A stretch of DNA of 31,870 nucleotides, taken from a virus. Positions 30,898 to 31,870 of the stretch are shown piece after piece. Made by a program: the position numbers and the translations under genes. The notes under the pieces are model-generated. The model had not been told where the DNA came from, did no database searches, and saw only the letters and a list, made by a program, of their open reading frames with translations. Within the stretch, counting starts at the first letter, position 1; each line of letters starts with the position of its first letter. The DNA lies in IMG/VR virus record IMGVR_UViG_3300047510_000513, positions 1 to 31,870 of that record. One strand, given 5' to 3'.

Positions 30898-30905
30898 TAT
30901 TTATC
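30898..30905 (-). promoter_or_regulatory. GATAAATA five bases upstream of the tube-like protein start
   Basis: Minus strand GATAAATAT, 5 bases before the ATG at 30892. If it acts as a -10-type late promoter, the transcript would begin at or near the start codon (leaderless); the same spacing occurs at 24506. A good terminator lies just upstream, so an own promoter would be needed. Confidence 0.45.
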
Positions 30906-30931
30906 TAAAATATAATATACGCAGATAATAA

Positions 30932-30956
30932 AAAAAGGGGACCAAGTCCCCTTTTT
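30932..30956 (-). terminator. Rho-independent terminator after gp19
   Basis: A perfect 11-bp stem AAAAAGGGGAC / GTCCCCTTTTT with a 3-base loop; minus-strand RNA has a run of U after the stem. Located between gp19 and the tube-like protein. The A-rich other arm also makes it usable in reverse. Confidence 0.85.
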
Positions 30957-30981
30957 GTATGGCAATCATTTTTAGATACTA

Positions 30982-31599
30982 TCAGCCAGCACCAGTAGTT
31001 GATGTACCAGTAGTTCTTCCTACATTTTGACCAACACCTTCACCTAATTGAATTGCGTTGTCATATTGTATAGTAAGTGCAACACTAACAGGTTCGTTGT
31101 TTGCATAAGCAAGTGTGCCGTAATTTGCTTCAGTGATAAAGCAACCATATGCTTCCCATGTTTCTAGTACAGTTGGCGTAAATGCACCATTACCGCCATC
31201 TAGAATTTCAATTCTTGTTAAGAACTTGTAGTCAATACCGGATGCAGCACTTGCTTGTTCCATAAAGTCAAATTGCTTTTGTAGTTGTTCGCCAACAAGC
31301 TTTTGTACGTTGTTGTTAACATCTTCGCGTAAGTTAAGTGTAAGTGGGTTCCAAGTATGCTTGCCTGCAAGGTAAACTTTTGAATTATACACTGGAATTT
31401 CCATGCTTTCAAAAGTAATATTTGGACGAGTAACATCTACTACTTGCTTTGTAAGTTCAGTAGTCGGAGTACTTACACCAAATCCTTCTAGTGTAACACG
31501 GAAGCGATATTGTAGTTTTGGCATTAGCAAACCTTGTGCCGATGCACTATCGTTGGTTGCCAATGGAACTGTAATTTTGCTTAGTGATGAGATTGCCAT
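30982..31599 (-). CDS. 19: Tail tube protein gp19
   Basis: A 205-aa protein with 'MPKLQYRFRVTLEGFGVSTP' (26-45), 'MEIPVYNSKVYLAGKHTWNP', 'LTLNLREDVNNNVQKLVGEQ' and 'FITEANYGTLAYANNEPVSV' then 'ALTIQYDNAIQL', the order of strand-rich tube subunits. T4 gp19 is 163 aa; the extra residues are an N-terminal arm and a Gly/Thr tail ('GRTTGTSTTGAG'). AGGAG lies 7 bases before the ATG. It follows the sheath gene, separated by a hairpin, and a late-type motif lies in the same gap. High confidence in the call. Confidence 0.88.
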   Translation of the reverse strand: MAISSLSKITVPLATNDSASAQGLLMPKLQYRFRVTLEGFGVSTPTTELTKQVVDVTRPNITFESMEIPVYNSKVYLAGKHTWNPLTLNLREDVNNNVQKLVGEQLQKQFDFMEQASAASGIDYKFLTRIEILDGGNGAFTPTVLETWEAYGCFITEANYGTLAYANNEPVSVALTIQYDNAIQLGEGVGQNVGRTTGTSTTGAG

Positions 31600-31621
31600 A
31601 TAATATTCTCCTATTCACAAG

Positions 31622-31629
31622 TATTTATC
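31622..31629 (-). promoter_or_regulatory. Late-promoter-like GATAAATA upstream of gp19
   Basis: Minus strand GATAAATAC, 23 bases before the gp19 ATG and directly after the hairpin that follows the sheath gene. The distance leaves room for an mRNA leader with the AGGAG site. Confidence 0.55.
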
Positions 31630-31631
31630 AT

Positions 31632-31659
31632 ATTAGGGTCGACTTTCATCGACCCTAAT
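31632..31659 (-). terminator. 11-bp hairpin after gp18
   Basis: Perfect stem ATTAGGGTCGA / TCGACCCTAAT with a 6-base loop, ten bases after the sheath stop. No U-run follows on the minus strand, so it may act as an RNA 3'-end structure rather than a strict terminator. A GATAAATA motif follows it directly. Confidence 0.65.
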
Positions 31660-31669
31660 GTTTATGATA

Positions 31670-31870
31670 TTATAAACCTGCGATTTCTCCTGTGTTTTTA
31701 AGACGTAGCGGAATGTAAATAAATTCTACAGCCTTCACTGGTTCGATAGCAATATCTACATAAAGTTCGTTGCGATCAATTCTGCTCGGTGTGTTATTGG
31801 TTTCATCACAAACTACTAAGTAGTCATAAATTGCTCTTAGACCAATTAGCTCAACCATTAAGCTTTCAAC
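31670..31870 (-). CDS. 18: Tail sheath protein gp18, C-terminal end (partial)
   Basis: The frame is open to the right edge (67 codons including the stop, 'VESLMVELIGLRAIYDYLVV' onward). 'YLVVCDETNNTPSRIDRNEL' then 'DIAIEPVKAVEFIYIPLRLK' matches the C-terminal signature of contractile-tail sheath proteins, 'VCDxTNNTPxxIDRNEL...D I...PxxxxxFI'. An internal ATG at 31858 is not the real start. The gene is upstream of gp19 as in other T4-like phages (order 18-19). Partial because the window ends here. Confidence 0.88.
   Translation of the reverse strand, partial: VESLMVELIGLRAIYDYLVVCDETNNTPSRIDRNELYVDIAIEPVKAVEFIYIPLRLKNTGEIAGL

Noticed and set aside
31218-31436. A 72-aa minus-strand ORF inside gp19
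   Set aside because: Different frame inside gp19, low-complexity and without its own start signals.

Overview
The window is a stretch of a T4-like myovirus (tailed, contractile-tail phage) of the marine cyanophage/pelagiphage type. The evidence is a dense set of recognisable T4 core genes: primase gp61, UvsW, UvsY, UvsX, gp32, terminase gp16/gp17, head-completion nuclease gp4, tail tube gp19 and tail sheath gp18. The DNA is AT-rich, genes overlap by 1-30 bases (many ATGA and TAATG junctions), and nearly everything lies on the minus strand. No tRNA, integrase, insertion sequence or CRISPR array was seen. The host cannot be named; the Kdo genes point to a Gram-negative host with surface polysaccharide. 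Genes below run right to left in transcription order.

Right end, 22.7-31.9 kb: virion and packaging genes. These are the C-terminus of sheath gp18, tube gp19, a larger tube-like protein, a 122-aa unknown, gp4, small terminase gp16, a 182-aa protein with a T4-style capsid-targeting N-terminus, a 589-aa Gly/Ala-rich repeat protein, large terminase gp17 and a 578-aa virion-type protein. Hairpins and repeated GATAAATA motifs (T4-late-promoter-like) lie between several of them.

Middle, 19.6-22.7 kb: a recombination block of gp32, a 62-aa unknown, uvsX, a 75-aa acidic unknown and uvsY. A sigma70-like promoter and a strong ribosome site precede gp32.

13.3-19.6 kb: first sugar island, inserted between uvsY and the uvsW block. 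It holds four families: GT-A-type glycosyltransferases with DxD, an FkbM methyltransferase, a nucleotidyltransferase fused to a mannose-isomerase-type cupin, and three paralogous capsule/Kdo-transferase-like GT-B-type proteins. One glycosyltransferase is on the plus strand. A ten-A tract joins a glycosyltransferase to a downstream ORF in the -1 frame.

9.8-13.3 kb: a 402-aa unknown, uvsW, a 168-aa unknown, and two small genes (48 aa and a 51-aa two-helix membrane protein).

3.9-9.8 kb: second sugar island, with a cupin, two more glycosyltransferases of the same paralogous family, an NAD-dependent epimerase, a short UDP-sugar-dehydrogenase-like protein, an FkbM-like methyltransferase, a 94-aa unknown, kdsA and kdsB. 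KdsA and KdsB give the phage two steps towards CMP-Kdo. The three capsule/Kdo-transferase-like proteins are plausible users of it (inference).

Left end, 1-3.9 kb: a 155-aa unknown, a zinc-finger protein, a very short DNA polymerase III alpha-like protein, a plus-strand unknown, a structural protein and the primase gp61, which runs off the left edge.

Most notable: the Kdo/capsule-like glycan module with internally expanded glycosyltransferase families, the mini-DnaE, the nucleotidyltransferase-cupin fusion, the A10 frame junction, and two virion proteins with T4-like capsid-targeting/prohead-protease sites.
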